Shown here one piece after another: positions 34,914-47,270 of a stretch of 64,000 bases of DNA. The position numbers were made by a program, and so were the translations under genes. The notes under the pieces are model-generated. The model saw only the letters and a program-made list of their open reading frames with translations, had not been told where the DNA came from and made no database searches. How positions within the stretch are numbered: position 1 is the stretch's first letter; each line of letters starts with the position of its first letter. The stretch comes from Bolinopsis microptera (lineage: Eukaryota; Ctenophora; Tentaculata; Lobata; Bolinopsidae). Location: the NCBI RefSeq assembly GCF_026151205.1, contig NC_087074.1:7667726-7731725 (forward strand), in the 5' to 3' direction.

Positions 34914-37900
34914 ATGAAAGGAAGGCCAGTTTTACTCCTTTTGTTCGTGGTTGTCTCCTTTGTATCCAGTAAAATGGACTTAATTGGAGACCCTGTATCC
35001 AACATTGTGGAGCGGTCTGAGTCAGGATTTACCTATAACGGGGCGGCGAATGATAACTTGAGTTATAAAGTATCAGAGGGAGAAGACGGAGAAGACGGAG
35101 AAAACGGAGAAGCGTACGAGTTTAGTATACCTTATGATAAGGCTATTGAAGACTTTACTGGAGTTGCGTCTCCAGTGTGTGGTGATGAGATAGACCAGCT
35201 GGACGTGTCCAAAATGAAGAAACCTCATCAAATTAGACTTTCTTACACTGGTTTGAACGCTACTTTTGTTTCAATATAGGATATAAGTTTAATTATAATA
35301 CCACTTTGTGAAATCGTTAGTTTTTTGAAAGAATACTGACCAGATTATGTCTCGAGATAAACGGCGAATGTGTTTCAGGGGATCCAACTGAAATGGCTAT
35401 TACGTGGACTACGAACGGACGAACTGAGCATGAGCTGGTATATTTCCAACAGTAATCATCAGTCATCATCAGTCATCATCAGTCATCATCACTCATCATC
35501 ACTCATCATCACTCATCATCACTCATCATCACTCAATAATGCAAAATAAATTATATCATAACCTTGATTTGTAAATTCTGATTTCTCCTTTCCTACTAAT
35601 TAAAACAGTACTTCATTAATCTATCTACCTCGTCAGGTTAACTACGGACCAGTAAAATCTGATCTGAACTACACGTCCACCTCCATCTCCCACCAGTATA
35701 AATGGCACTGGGACGCGGAGCTGAGTGAATGGTACTACACCAGCGGCTTCATACACGAGGCTCTCATGATTAACCTCATACCTGGCATGATCCACTACTA
35801 TCAGGTTCTTATTGCTTCTGAGGGTTGTTATGGTGTAATGTCACTCGTTGTTATGGTTATAGATTAAGTGTGTCCACAAGATGGTTATATTAATGGTTGA
35901 AACAGAAAATCAGAAAATGGGTCGTGAGTGGACTGATGATAGGGAAAATGGTTAGGACATTCATTTTTGATATCAAATTAAGCCTTGCCATTCGCTTGGT
36001 TTCACTCCCAGTATCAAACCACAATTATAATTAACGTTTACAAACAATCTCACCTCTAAAATGTTGTTCTCCCCCGCAGATCGAAAGTAACGGAGAGGAA
36101 TCAGCAGTGATAAAGTTTGTAGCAGCTCCAGATCCGGGCTCCAACACTCCCGTCTCTTTCATGCATGTTGGAGATGTCGGAACATTCGGGTAGATAACTT
36201 TCAGTTCCTAGAATTAGTTCCTAAATACACGTCCTATGTAACTTGGATTTAAAACGCTTAAACGTTTATAATCAGTTGACTTTATATATTTATTTTCTTT
36301 CTGCGATTGTGAACTCCCTCTTGTCCTCTCTCCCTGATAGAAGCTTATAGCAGCAAAGCTATATTAGAACTTGCTGCAAAATTTCGCATCTGCTCATGGC
36401 CAGTTTAAATTCTGGACGTTATTCATAACAAAAACTTACATCTAAAACTTCAGGACGTCAGTGAAGGTAACGAATGACATGATGAAGAGGATGGAAGAAC
36501 AACAGTTTCACGGCTTGATCCACTGTGGGGATATCAGCTATGCGAACAAGTTCAACCACAGTCGTCCTAAGAACGCCGAGCAGGTAAAGTATTTGATTAG
36601 TCATCTTTTCAACAACTAAAACATGCAGTCAGCTCTTTTATCTACCCAGAGTTATCCATCCGAACTTAATTCAAGCTTTCTGGTTTTCCCGGCCTGTATG
36701 TTATACTGTTATAGATCTGGAATTGGAAATAATTGATTCTTGAAAGTGGTGGTATCGTAAAAGGGCCCCCAGATATCCATTATTGATAACCCCCTCTCAG
36801 AAAGTTTGGGACACGTGGGGCCAGATGGTGGAGCCGGTTGGAAGCAAGATGGCTTACATGGCAGTTCCAGGCAACCACGAGCTGGACATTTACGATTCTA
36901 CTAACGAAAACGGGACAATCTACACCAAACGCTTCATCATGCCGGGTCAGTAGTTATTGTTAACATTAATGTGCGATTCCAATCGAATTCGAGTGTGTTA
37001 CATGTCTATTGTTTACACCCAAACCAATAAAGCAATAAGATGGAGATTTACATTGACTTTCACAAAACCAGCTAAGTTGTCTTCTTGGAATATCTTCAGT
37101 TTAATGATGATAAGTTTCAGGTAACGAGCGTTATTTCTCATTTGGAGTGGGTATGGTGCACTTCGTAGCAGTTTCTACTGATGAGTCTATTGATGCAAGC
37201 TCTACCCAGGGGGAATGGTTCAAGGTTCGTGTTTAACAGTTTGATATAACTTTAATAATACTTTAATAATATGTACTTTAATATAAGTTTAATGCTCTGT
37301 GATAATGCTTTAATATAACTTTAATACTCTGTTATAATACTTTAATACTCTGTTTTAATTTCTTATCTTTAAACAAAGTTAATGCAATTATGCTCTTTTG
37401 ATAATGGTGTACAGTAAAACTTCGATTTATCGTGGAGTTTGTGGGAAAAGAAAGAGCTGTGGTAAATAAAGGTTTTGTTCCTTCACTGTTCACATTATGA
37501 TAATTGATTATGTATGTCACAGTTAACTATGTATATTTTTTCTTCCAGAATGTTCTGAAGAAAGTGAACCAGAACCGTAAACAGTGGCCTTGGCTGGTTG
37601 TATTCCAGCACAGACCCATCTATAACTCCAACAAGTGAGATTATGTGTATATTTTAATGTCCCCCAAAAATATGTGTATATTTTAATATCCACCCAAAAA
37701 TATGTGTATATTTTAATATCCACCCAAAAATATGTGTATATCTCATAAGTGTGAGATTTAATTTCGTGTTCATGAATTATCGCGCGTGAACATTGAGAGT
37801 CGAGATTCTTGTTTTTTGTTTAATATGTTTGTCAAACTCTGATTCAAATACGATTATGACAGAAAATCTTACTTGCCTAAATCTTAATCGATTTAGAGGA

Positions 37901-39352
37901 TACAATTTAACCTTCAAATTTGGAAAGGATAACCTCTATATTATAATCAATTCAAAAATCCAAAACAAATTCATGGGTACAGCATGATTGGTACATAAAC
38001 CAATAATATTTGATATTCATCGTTGTTTGTCATTGCTATGTTTCTCGATCGATGTTTTGATTTTATTTACTCGTTTTAAGATTCTTTGGGTCCCATCGTA
38101 TTCAATTGTTTCGTTTTTCAAACGCATCATTAAAATCTCGGGTCGTGACTTAATCGTTTAATACATTATTTCACGGACACTTTTAGTTTTTACATTTACC
38201 GATAATTAGGGGATCATCCTCGTGATCGTCATGGTAACCGTTAGAAATCACTGCAATAAACGTCACATGGTAACCAGAAACCACTAGAAATCACGGAAAC
38301 TGGACGGGTACGAACGCATACGAGAACCCAGACGGTTACAAGCCCTACCACTTGGGGTGGCCTGACCACTTTGAGGACTTGATCCTGGAGAATAAGGTGG
38401 ATCTAGTGTTGGCTGGTCACGTGCACCATTACGAGAGGTCCTGGCCGGTCAGGGACAGAAATGATACTGTTCAGTCGTGAGTTTCCACTGTTTATTAGAT
38501 TTAATACATGAGTTAGTTAGTTAATACAGTCGTGAGTTTCTATAGTTTATTAGATTTAATAAAAGTGTTAGTTAGTTAATACAGTCGTGAGTTTCTATAG
38601 TTTATTAGATTTAATACAAGTGTTAGTTTGCGCTAATTATTGTTAAGTAGTTTGCGTTTTGCAAATTACGAGGTTTGAGATATTGAGACAATAATGAACC
38701 AAGAAATATCTGGAAGAAATAGTGTTTTCTATCCACTACCATCTGTTCAGGTACAACAAGGTTGACAGACCTATACATATCACGTGTGGACACGGGGGCA
38801 AGGGACTGTACAGGTAACTAATTATAAAGTTCACATATATTGTTTTAATTCTGGAAACATTGTTTATCTATCGTATATTTCTGCTGTTGGTAAGCTGTCA
38901 TGATTATGACTTCATACCCTGTTGACTGTGATCAATCACACTGACTAGTGACTACTGACTAATTAAAATTCTTCAGAGTTGTGTGGGATACAAATGACAC
39001 TAACACGTATGATGAGGTACCCCCCATGTTCAGTGCCGCCAGAGATAACAACAATTGGGGCCACTGCGAACTTGACTTTATTGACGCTAAAACCGCTAAG
39101 GTAAAACAAGTCTATAACAAGGCAGTAATTATAATTGTCAAGGTTAAAATTGCCAAGGTAACAGTTAACGTTGTCAAGGTAACAGTTAAAGTTGTCAAAG
39201 TAACAGTTAACATTCCCTCGTTTCAGCACCGTATGTACAGGATGGGAAGTGACATACCGACAGAAAACATTACGATAACACGCTCAGTTGGTGTTAGGGT
39301 ATTTGTGAGCCTGGCAGTGCTTTTAGCTAACTTTATTATCTTACTGACTTAG
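34914..39352 (+). CDS. Purple acid phosphatase (ACP7-like): shared 5' exons plus 3' cassette 1
   Basis: Exons 1-8: 34914-35250, 35379-35437, 35637-35804, 36080-36189, 36454-36583, 36801-36945, 37121-37224, 37549-37634. Cassette 1 exons 9-12: 38288-38476, 38751-38813, 38977-39100, 39227-39352. All phases close; 546 aa. The protein starts with a signal peptide (MKGRPVLLLLFVVVSFVSS) and an acidic stretch. The dinuclear metal-site motifs appear in family order: GDVG, CGDISYAN, GNHE, VVFQHRP, and in exon 9 GHVHHYER. The tail (FVSLAVLLANFIILLT-stop) is hydrophobic to the last residue, as in GPI-anchor signals. Such enzymes hydrolyse phosphomonoesters outside the cell or in lysosomes. Exon 8 ends in phase 2 (codon AA|N). 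Two further exon 9-12 sets lie downstream without their own exons 1-8. Confidence 0.95.
35447..35535. repeat. 10-bp (atcatcagtc/atcatcactc)n microsatellite
   Basis: About nine units begin roughly 10 bp after the phosphatase exon 2 donor (35437/35438). Confidence 0.9.
37646..37742. repeat. 26-27-bp repeat just after the exon 8 donor
   Basis: About four units of atgtgtatattttaatatccaccca. It starts 12 bp after the exon 8 donor, the site where the choice between the three 3' cassettes would be made. Confidence 0.88.
38470..38632 (+). repeat. Tandem copies of the phosphatase exon 9 donor
   Basis: The junction cagtcgtgagttt (exon end CAGTC plus donor gtgagt) and about 45 bp of intron recur near 38527 and 38582. 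This gives three successive 5' splice sites about 55 bp apart. Confidence 0.9.
39101..39215 (+). repeat. Repeated CAAGgtaaca motif after the exon 11 donor
   Basis: After the true exon 11 end (GCTAAG|gtaaaa), units of roughly 21-24 bp with gtcaaggt / gccaaggtaacagttaac recur about four times, each a plausible 5' splice site. Confidence 0.75.
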
Positions 39353-40464
39353 TACTAGCAGATTTTGTTAAGGCGGAGAGTCCAAAGGATTTGAAAGTTA
39401 TAAAGCATTAACTGATTTATATTTAACGACTATAGAATTTTGATTTTTCAGAGTTTTGTTTAAGATCATTCAAAGAGCGATATAAATAGCAGTGACCCAA
39501 ATCTCGGAAATTTGTGACCCAGAAATGACTTTTGAATACATACGGCGATATTGTTTGAATAAAAATGAAGGTAAAAATGAACCGTTGTTGGATTTTACAG
39601 TGTTACAAACCGTTCCCGTTGGACCAATGAAATTGAATTACAAGTAACTGTGACACCCATTAGTAACTTAACAACTTGATCAAATATTGGTTCAATAATT
39701 GACCTTATGGGCGGCGATTGTAAAATTATCAACTCCAATTATGGTCCATTTTAAGCTTCATGTTGGTTATCAATTATTGATTATAACTTAAATAACGCTT
39801 ATAATAATTATGTGTGACCTCTTGGTTGCTGAACTTTTTCCCTCGCGATATATCATCGCCGGACATTCTGTGCTCATTATATCTGAACAATAAATAGTGA
39901 GATGAAAGGACGAAGGAAAAGGTTTTTATGCGAGATTCTTAATATTTTGATATTTTTATTATTCGTAATCTAAATCTTATTTATCACTTCCAATGATATT
40001 ATAAATTTAATATGTATTTAATAAAATTTAACATCGCGGGCCCATCGAACATAGTGGCACCGACTACCATATAATAAGCCTTATATTAATGCTTTACACA
40101 TAATTTATTAATGTACACTGTACAGTGATTGAAAATACAACATAGCAAAAGTCAAAACTGCAAAAGGACCATATTATTAGGTAAGAAATTATTAACTTTT
40201 CAATTGTTAATTGTGTCGAGCATGAATTAATGATTCCAACTTAATCTCAATATATCCCTGATTACATAATATATTCAATATTCATGTCTCAATATTGTGA
40301 ATGCACAAAGTAGTATATCTTTCTCCTGGAGCTCCATTTTAACATTATATTTCTGAATGGGTAAAGATTAAAGCATGTTAAGATTCAATTTATGGCCTGT
40401 TGGGATATGAAAGCACCATGACATTATGCCGAATATATCACCATATCTGACTGCAACATGACAG
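39353..40464. other. Spacer between phosphatase cassettes 1 and 2
   Basis: Contains a candidate polyadenylation signal aataaa at 39558. No phosphatase 5' exon, signal peptide or start exon is visible, so cassette 2 has no private 5' half here. Confidence 0.6.
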
Positions 40465-41808
40465 GATACATGGGAACTGGACAGGGACGAACACGCCCCA
40501 GTACTCAGGGCCCCCTGATCTGCCCCCATTTGAAGGGTGGCAGGAGTATTACGAGACTTTACTGGTGGAACACGGAGTGGACCTGGTCCTTAACGGTCAC
40601 GTGCATCACTATGAGAGGACCTGGCCAATCAGGAACAGGGTAGAGACCGTGAAATCGTGAGTTCTTAAATCTTGTTATTTGTTGTTGTTAGTGTTGAGGA
40701 GTCGTTCACTGTCACATGTTACGTAATAACTTTTTGGTCAATTTTTAACCCCTTCCTCGTCCGTTATCACTATCCGTTTTACACATAGCTATTGTATTGA
40801 AATTAAACTAGCGTAATCATTAAGAAACCCCTCAGTAAATATTACGTAATATTTGAAGGTCTCCGTACTCCTGACTTTCGCGATAAATACTAAATAGGAT
40901 TGAATGTGATAGTTGTAAACAACTGTTTTTCTGTATAGTCACAATATAAATTTTACCTGTCAGTTATCTCAGATAACTCACCAACCTTCATGTCACAGGT
41001 ACCAGAATGTGAAGTATCCAGTTCACATAACATGTGGCCACGGAGGACAGAGCTTATACAAGTGAGTACGTGTTAATTTACCACTTCCAACTAGTAGAGA
41101 ACTAGGACATTTGACCACATTCCAGACTTTAACCAAAGAAACCAAAAGCCAGAATTCATATGGATAATAACAGTCAACTCAGCACCGGCGCCTGGTGATT
41201 TTTGCAAAATTAAACTTCGCAAACAACTCATCCATTTCCAGGTACGTCCCAAAGACGGATAAAGAGGACAGCTACAATGACACGGTGCCGCTATTCGTAG
41301 CTTCTAGAACTAATACAGACTGGGGGCATTGTGAGCTGGAGTTCATTAATCACACTACTGTCAAGGTTAGTTCTTGCTGATTATATTAAGTAAACTAAAT
41401 AAATCTGAAGATATTCTCGATAAGGAATTAGGCGGTATTATTCTTTCAATTTCGGTGAAACTATAGCTGAATATAGTTTGATGATATTGATACAACTTTG
41501 CTAACTGTTTAGATTTACTGTTTATAATGTTAAACTATATTATATATATTATATGGCCAATGGACCCCAGGCTATTAAAATTCGGCAGAATGACAGGCTG
41601 AGCGCCGCCCAGTAAAACTATATGCTTATGATTAGATTTCACATATAATTATAAACTACACGTACACCTTCAGCACGCTATGTATCTGATGGGAGAGAAT
41701 ACACCAAGAGAGGAACACGTGGCGATCATTACCAAAGCATCTGGCACTACGCCAACTTTTGTTAACTTATCGCTTGTTATTGCTGGACTCGTATTATTTA
41801 TTTTCTGA
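40465..41808 (+). CDS. Purple acid phosphatase 3' cassette 2 (alternative exons 9'-12')
   Basis: Exons 40465-40656, 40999-41061, 41242-41365 and 41674-41808 (stop). They have the same number, order and nearly the same lengths as cassette 1 (192/63/124/135 versus 189/63/124/126) and identical phases. Exon 9' begins in phase 2 and reads IHGNWTGTNTPQYSG, then VDLVLNGHVHHYERTWP. Exon 10' has HITCGHGGQSLY, exon 11' TDWGHCELEF, exon 12' the tail FVNLSLVIAGLVLFIF-stop, again ending in the hydrophobic run. Spliced after exon 8 it gives 550 aa. All acceptors and donors look usable and no stop interrupts, so it is under selection or very young. It lacks the first four metal motifs and cannot work alone. 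Confidence 0.9.
41560..41616. repeat. Fragment of a dispersed repeat
   Basis: ggcagaatgacaggctgagc followed by gccgcccagtaa also occurs, slightly diverged, at 24394-24434 and in its duplicate near 26323. It lies in the intron between exons 11' and 12'. Confidence 0.65.
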
Positions 41809-42143
41809 GATACGATCTGAGACGTTCATTTGAAATAAGTTTAATAGAATATTCGAAGAAATACGATCACAGTGATTTTAAGGAAATATGGGGATTGGGG
41901 ATATCTTCTTTAGTGACCCTGACCATAACGTACCAAGTTATCACATATTTTGGGGGCAGGGGCAACCCGCATTCATCGATTCCCTAGCCCATTTTGCCAA
42001 AAGGTTAGGACAAAATTGGCGGATGGGGGTCACCATATCATATTTTAATTCGTGAGGTGATCAACGGATTTAATGTTAATCAAATTTTTGTTGGAAAACT
42101 TTTGATCCGACGTCATGAATTTGCATGTTCTCAGTCAATAATA
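41809..42143. other. Spacer downstream of cassette 2, no gene seen
   Basis: AT-rich, no repeat recognised, and no phosphatase 5' exon. Confidence 0.45.
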
Positions 42144-42917
42144 CAGGGTGGGCCAAAAGTCAGTACCCATACGTTGGCCTTTATAGCTCAGTCACTGAGT
42201 GCCCAATTTAAATACTTCTTTCTGGTATGACTTAGTACCACCACTGGTTCGAGGAATTTGTCAACTCGAAAATTATTCGCGTTCATTTTTTTCAAATGGA
42301 GGTTCATTTTTACATTTATTTGATAGTTTGGATAGTCGGATCAAGCTAAATGTTATTGAATTGTGTTTGGCCATTCGAATTACGTTTGTCCTGAAAGAAT
42401 TAGAACTGTAGCTTCTCAGATGACCGAGATATGAAGCATAACGAGTTTATTCATTACGTGTGATCAGGTGATTGGTTTACCTAATCACGTGATAAGGTGC
42501 CCCCGTTAACTACCCCGTTAAACATTATGGGAATTGTTAAGGGTGCCCGATTAAGGTGTCGTGTCACGGTGTCACATAATCACCCAGTCAATTTTGTTAA
42601 CGAGATACAGAAAATGCTTGATAACTTCGTTATTTCTAATCCGCGTCCGTTTTGCCTCATGTTTTCAGATCATATGCAACATTTGATAATCTACCGTCTC
42701 TGAAAAAAATTAGGCGTTCAGCATGTTCAGAGAAAACAATATAGGTGTTTTAATATTGAATGGGCGTGGTCTAAAATATTAGAATTTTCAAATTTTGACG
42801 ACGGAATCCTCGAACCAGTAAGTACAGTATGCCATCTGCAAAGCAACAGCTCTCAAATATAAAACACGGCGGAGCTATTAAGGCCAACGTATGGGTACTG
42901 ACTTTTGGCCCACCCTG
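42144..42917. mobile_element. TA-flanked TIR element, complete copy (Tc1/mariner-type ends)
   Basis: 774 bp bounded by TA on each side. The left end CAGGGTGGGCCAAAAGTCAG (continuing tacccatacgttggcctt) is matched by its reverse complement at the right end, about 45 bp with one or two mismatches. The interior matches the split copy at 6551-7972. No transposase is present, so it is non-autonomous. It sits between cassettes 2 and 3. A lone terminus (ttttgggccaccctgtata) remains at 47778-47796. Confidence 0.9.
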
Positions 42918-43208
42918 TACAATTTGGAATTCTGATTTTTTAATATTATTAATCGACATTTTTGATAAACTCAGTAAAATTATTTTTTGTTTAACTTTAA
43001 CGATTGATTGCTCTTTTTCTGCTGTGACTTTTACTTTGTTTTTAACTTAACTACATTTTGTAATATTGCTAAAATCGTAACCCAATATTTAACCCAAAAA
43101 ATGTAAGTCACCAAGATGAAATTTAAATGGACACGTTTTATTGAAACAAAAACGTTTCTATAAAGTTGTCCAAACAATGCTAGTATTACGAGATCCAATA
43201 ATTTTCAG

Positions 43209-44806
43209 TAAGCACAAGAACTGGGAAGGTCGTGTTTTCAACACGAGTAAAAAATACGTTAACCCGGAGATAATAGGCTGGACGGACAACTACCCCACCC
43301 TACTGGTGGAGCAGAACGTGGACCTGGTCATCATGGGACATGTTCACCACTATGAGAGGACCTGGCCTATGAAGAATACTCAGACCTACGATACAAGGTT
43401 TGTGGAACATAGCTGGTGAATTACTTTACAAGTTTACTAGCGATCTCAATATTACCGACAATATATGAGCAGTCTATTCGCATGGAGTAGCTTGAAATTA
43501 TCATGGAACTAATTATAAATCACAGTTTAACAATAACTAATTAGCTAATTGTTCATCACAATTACCATTATAACTAATTAACTAATTGTTCAGTTATGAT
43601 AACGTGAGGTTCCCTGTTCACATCACTTGTGGTCACTCTGGTAAAAGCCTGTACAGGTATTGAATAAAGTAGCTTATTTAATGGTTGACGTAATCAAATG
43701 TTCTCTCCTCAATTCTCAAATGCTTTCATCCGGATGAAATTCATAATTCTCAAGATATAAGATTTATCTCGGAGTTTATTTTAATCTCTTAAACTTGTTT
43801 ACAACACACTATCCAGGTTAGTGAAATCAATCCCGACATCGGGATCCCCGACTCCCGAGATTTCCCGACGATTTTCGGGATAATTTTACGTATCAGAGCT
43901 ACTTCAGCTATAATTGAGTTATGTCCAATTGAAGGGTAAGACTGGATTTGGAGGAGTAATTTGAGGGCCTACGAAATAGTTTCTACCGGTATTTTGTCTA
44001 GCTGAACATCCTGCACCCTTTGAACATCCTCGATTTGCCTGAATCTTAAAAATGGCGAGCTGGAGGCTAGTCCTACAGGTTCTGAACGGACGTATTAGAA
44101 ATACTTCAGCTATTGAGTTATGACTTATGTCCAATTGAAGGGTAAGACTGGATCTAGAGGAGTAATTTTAGGGCCTACGAAATAATTTCTACCGGTAATT
44201 TGTCCAGCTGAACATCCTGCATCCTTTGAACATTGGGTTCGAGACTCCATGTTTGCATCCTTGATACCTAACTTAAAGGATAACAATCGATTCCAGGTAC
44301 TACGATTATTACGAGAATGGCACGAAGTTCGACTCGTACCACAAGTCCAACCCGGGCTGGTCTGCTCACAGAGATAATGCTCACTGGGGCCACTGTGAAC
44401 TGAACTTTATTGACGATACCAGCGTAGAGGTGAGCTTATAAACCGAGGACACCCAGCTGGGACCTCCTAGCTTAGGATTTCCGAATAGAGCATTATAGAG
44501 CATTATAGACTAAAGAGCATATCCTGTTGATCAGAGGTCCGATATCTTATGAAAGATTCGACTTTCTTCAAGAATAAATTTTAACTTAACAGTTAACAGT
44601 CCTGAAGAGAGGATCACTAGTTGACTGATCAAACATATCATGTTATCTAGTAACCGTCTATTTTTCAGCATCGGATGTACCAGATGAACGAAACTGAGCC
44701 CTCTGTGAAGGTATTAATAACCAGATCTAAAGACAGATGGTCTTCAGCTACCCCTCTCACACTCTCTACAACTCTCATATTGTTATCTTTCTCTTTAATC
44801 TGGTGA
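43209..44806 (+). CDS. Purple acid phosphatase 3' cassette 3 (alternative exons 9''-12'')
   Basis: Exons 43209-43397, 43594-43656, 44297-44429 and 44669-44806 (stop). Exon 9'' follows an attttcag acceptor in phase 2 and reads KHKNWEGRVFNTSKK, then VDLVIMGHVHHYERTWP. Exon 10'' has HITCGHSGKSLY; exon 11'' is 9 bases longer than in the other cassettes (WSAHRDNAHWGHCELNF). Exon 12'' ends TTLILLSFSLIW-stop. Joined to exons 1-8 it gives 553 aa. It is the most diverged of the three (it lacks the NWTGT motif of exon 9). No start exon precedes it; the DNA between cassettes 2 and 3 is mostly the TIR element at 42144-42917. Confidence 0.9.
43899..44236. repeat. Direct repeat of about 130 bp in the intron between 10'' and 11''
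   Basis: Two copies (about 43901-44032 and 44099-44236) share gtccaattgaagggtaagac, gggcctacgaaata and tagctgaacatcctgc-type words at roughly 90 percent by eye. Confidence 0.85.
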
Positions 44807-45280
44807 TATTAGGTTCGCAGTAGTAGCCGACTAGTTGTATTAAGTATTAATATTGTTCAAAGAGTTCAAATGAGCAGTAGTAGCAGACTAGTTGTATTAT
44901 TTATTAATATTGTTCAAAGAGTTCAGAGAGTTGAGACTCTGAAGTAGATCGGTGAAGCCATCTGTAGCCCAGTGGATTATTTTAGGTATTTTAAGTATTA
45001 TACTTCATAGTGAAGATAAACCGAATCATTATATAATTTATTACATGGAGATGTTGATTGTTGACCCAACTATTAATAATTGAATAGTGAGATTCAGTAT
45101 GTGACCCATTTGAATATTTCAATGAATTTTACCGTTTTGTTAACAAAACAAACAAGTTTACTTGTACTATACACAAAATACATTATATTTACACATAAAA
45201 ATGATAAATTAAACTGCTGTAAACTGCTGGGTTTATAAGGGCATTAGTGTCCGGCACTGGTCTGGTGGGAGAAGTGGAGT
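44807..45280. other. Convergent spacer between the phosphatase locus and CFAP298
   Basis: Contains a tandem duplication of about 65 bp (gcagtagtagcNgactagtt, 44818-44935). Both genes point into this interval, so it holds two 3' UTRs; no clear aataaa follows cassette 3. Confidence 0.55.
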
Positions 45281-46789
45281 TTAACTGGGACCCCACTTGA
45301 TGTTACCAATACCCTGGAACTGGTTTTTGAGAGCCCCAGAGTTCGCCCACTTACTGTTGTAGTAGTCATCACCGTCATCCGCTGTGTGTAGCTTCTGTAA
45401 AATATTGTGTGAGATTCCTTAATAGCATGGAAAAATAAAGCTAAGTTCTATCGAATAGATTACGGCGCGAATCATCGCACTATCTTAACAAAGCTAGCTC
45501 AAACCAGTATTAGTCTGATTATTTTGCAGATCTTACCTTCATCTCTTCTTGTTTCTTGTACTGCCAAGCCATCATCTGTTTCTTCTGCTCTTCTGTCATT
45601 TGCTGCTCTCTTCCCGGCGCAGAAGATCCTTTCTTCGCCAGCTTCACAATGATCTTGGTTTTCTCGTTCTTCCCAATGTAATCTTCCAGCGTCTTCTCAG
45701 GCATAAGCTCCTTTCCCGCCCACCATAAACTGCCATGTTCTTTTTCGATCACTTCTAGAGACGCCTGAGATAACACATAAATATCAGTTAACGCGGAGAT
45801 TTCTCACTGTCACAACGGAGAGACTTGCTTGCCACTGTAGATACTTATCAAGAGTTTGAACTAACCTGAGTTCCCGACAAATCCTCGCAGTTATCAATCT
45901 CTGCTTGTACTGGGTCGTAAGTGGGCAATTTCATCGGATAAACAATCATGATAGCTCCTTTCAACTTATCGAGACAATCCTCCACGTCTTTCACAGTCAA
46001 GGATTTGTTAGCAGCGGCAATCTTGTTGGATACTCCTTCTTTAGCATCTGTTATCGTCTTCATTATTACTTCCGCCATTGACTCGTTTGGAGCTGGAGAA
46101 TATAAATTCTTAAAGCTATTACCATAAATGATAGATGGTGGTGAGAATGAAGTCTATTTTCATGAATTACGTTATCTGCGCGGCTTTATTTCCCACGCCG
46201 CGCATTAAGACTTGGCTGACAATGAAACTTTACATACAATCGAAGACAAATACCGCTAGTAAGAAGTTGATGTGACCATGCAGTTTTAGCGAACAATGCT
46301 AACTTTGACCCACCTTTTCCCGATCTACGTCCAATAGGGTCTTCACATTCCACAGAGCCACCTTGTGGAACACAGATCTTCTCATACTTATCGTGCAATT
46401 TAAGCTCTTCAATCTGATCCTCTGTCAAACCTTGCATGTCAGGGGGCAGGAAGTGACCGTGTTTTGCCAACGACTGCATCTCTGAACAGAAAAGTCGTTA
46501 CATTATGGTAACTAAGGTTCTTTTGATGAAAGAAGCGATATCGCAACCGCTTTCCGGAAATCAGCAATCAGTGATAAGGAGGATTAAAATGAAGGATGTG
46601 TGTTTACAAAGTTCCCAATACTTTGTGTTTTATATAATTGAAGTACATACCATCACAAAGTCGCAGTACTTTGAGTCTCAGACCATACACAGCCAGAATA
46701 TCTGTCACCAGTTCAGCCACATTCTGTTTAACTGTTGTGTCGTGTATGAAGAGGGAGTCGTTACCTTTCTTCACACTGAGACGCACCAT
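45281..46789 (-). CDS. CFAP298: CFAP298 (C21orf59/Kurly), cilia- and flagella-associated protein
   Basis: Five exons in transcript order: 46651-46789, 46314-46481, 45866-46092, 45537-45764, 45281-45394. All phases close; 291 aa against 290 in human. Diagnostic stretches: start MVRLSVKKGNDSLFIHD; HGHFLPPDMQGLTEDQIEEL; CVPQGGSVECEDPIGRRSGK; LRGAVMIVYP-like LKGAIMIVYPMKLPTYDP; EDLSGTQ; LWWAGKEL; YIGKNEKTKIIVKL; C-terminus IGNIKWGPS. The family is cytoplasmic and needed for axonemal dynein arm assembly and planar cell polarity of cilia, so the organism has motile cilia. Start chosen as the first Met, aligning with the human start. No abnormality seen. Confidence 0.96.
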
Positions 46790-47270
46790 CTTGCTATCTT
46801 TCAGCTATAAGAGTACGTTACAGGTTACAGTATTGACTATTACACGTTGAGTATATGTTAGAAAAGTAGATTCAAGTTTCAAGCAAGCATAAATATGTAG
46901 TAACCAACATTTGATCTAGAATTATCTTAGTTGTTCGGATGATGGATAAAATTCACGAGACAAATTGCAGTTAGAGTAAAAACAAATAATATTAAACAGA
47001 ATTACCCAATACAATTACATCAAATCAAAATGTAAACATTTTCTTCGATTAAGATATATTAAGAAATTGTAATAAAATATTAACTGTTCGGCAGTCATAA
47101 CATTGCCATTGTAATGCATTTAACAAGTAAATCTTATTACAAAACTGAAGATAAAATTCCATAAATTATACAAAATAACGATCGTTGATCAACAACATCA
47201 GGATTCAGGTGCAGTTAGTGCAGTAAGTGCAGTAAGTGCAGTTACCATTGCAATATAAAATACTAAATAA
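46790..47270. other. Spacer between CFAP298 and VMA21
   Basis: Upstream of CFAP298 and downstream of VMA21, both reading left. A short (cagttagtg/cagtaagtg)n run lies at 47211-47242. No other feature. Confidence 0.5.

Noticed and set aside
39353-40464. Independent phosphatase genes for cassettes 2 and 3
   Set aside because: I looked for signal-peptide, GDVG, GDISY and GNHE exons in this gap and in 41809-43208 and found none; kept as alternative 3' cassettes, with the caveat that only transcripts can decide.
44226-44240. gggttcgagactcc as a tRNA B box
   Set aside because: No D-arm or matching acceptor stem upstream; it lies at the end of a direct repeat in a phosphatase intron.
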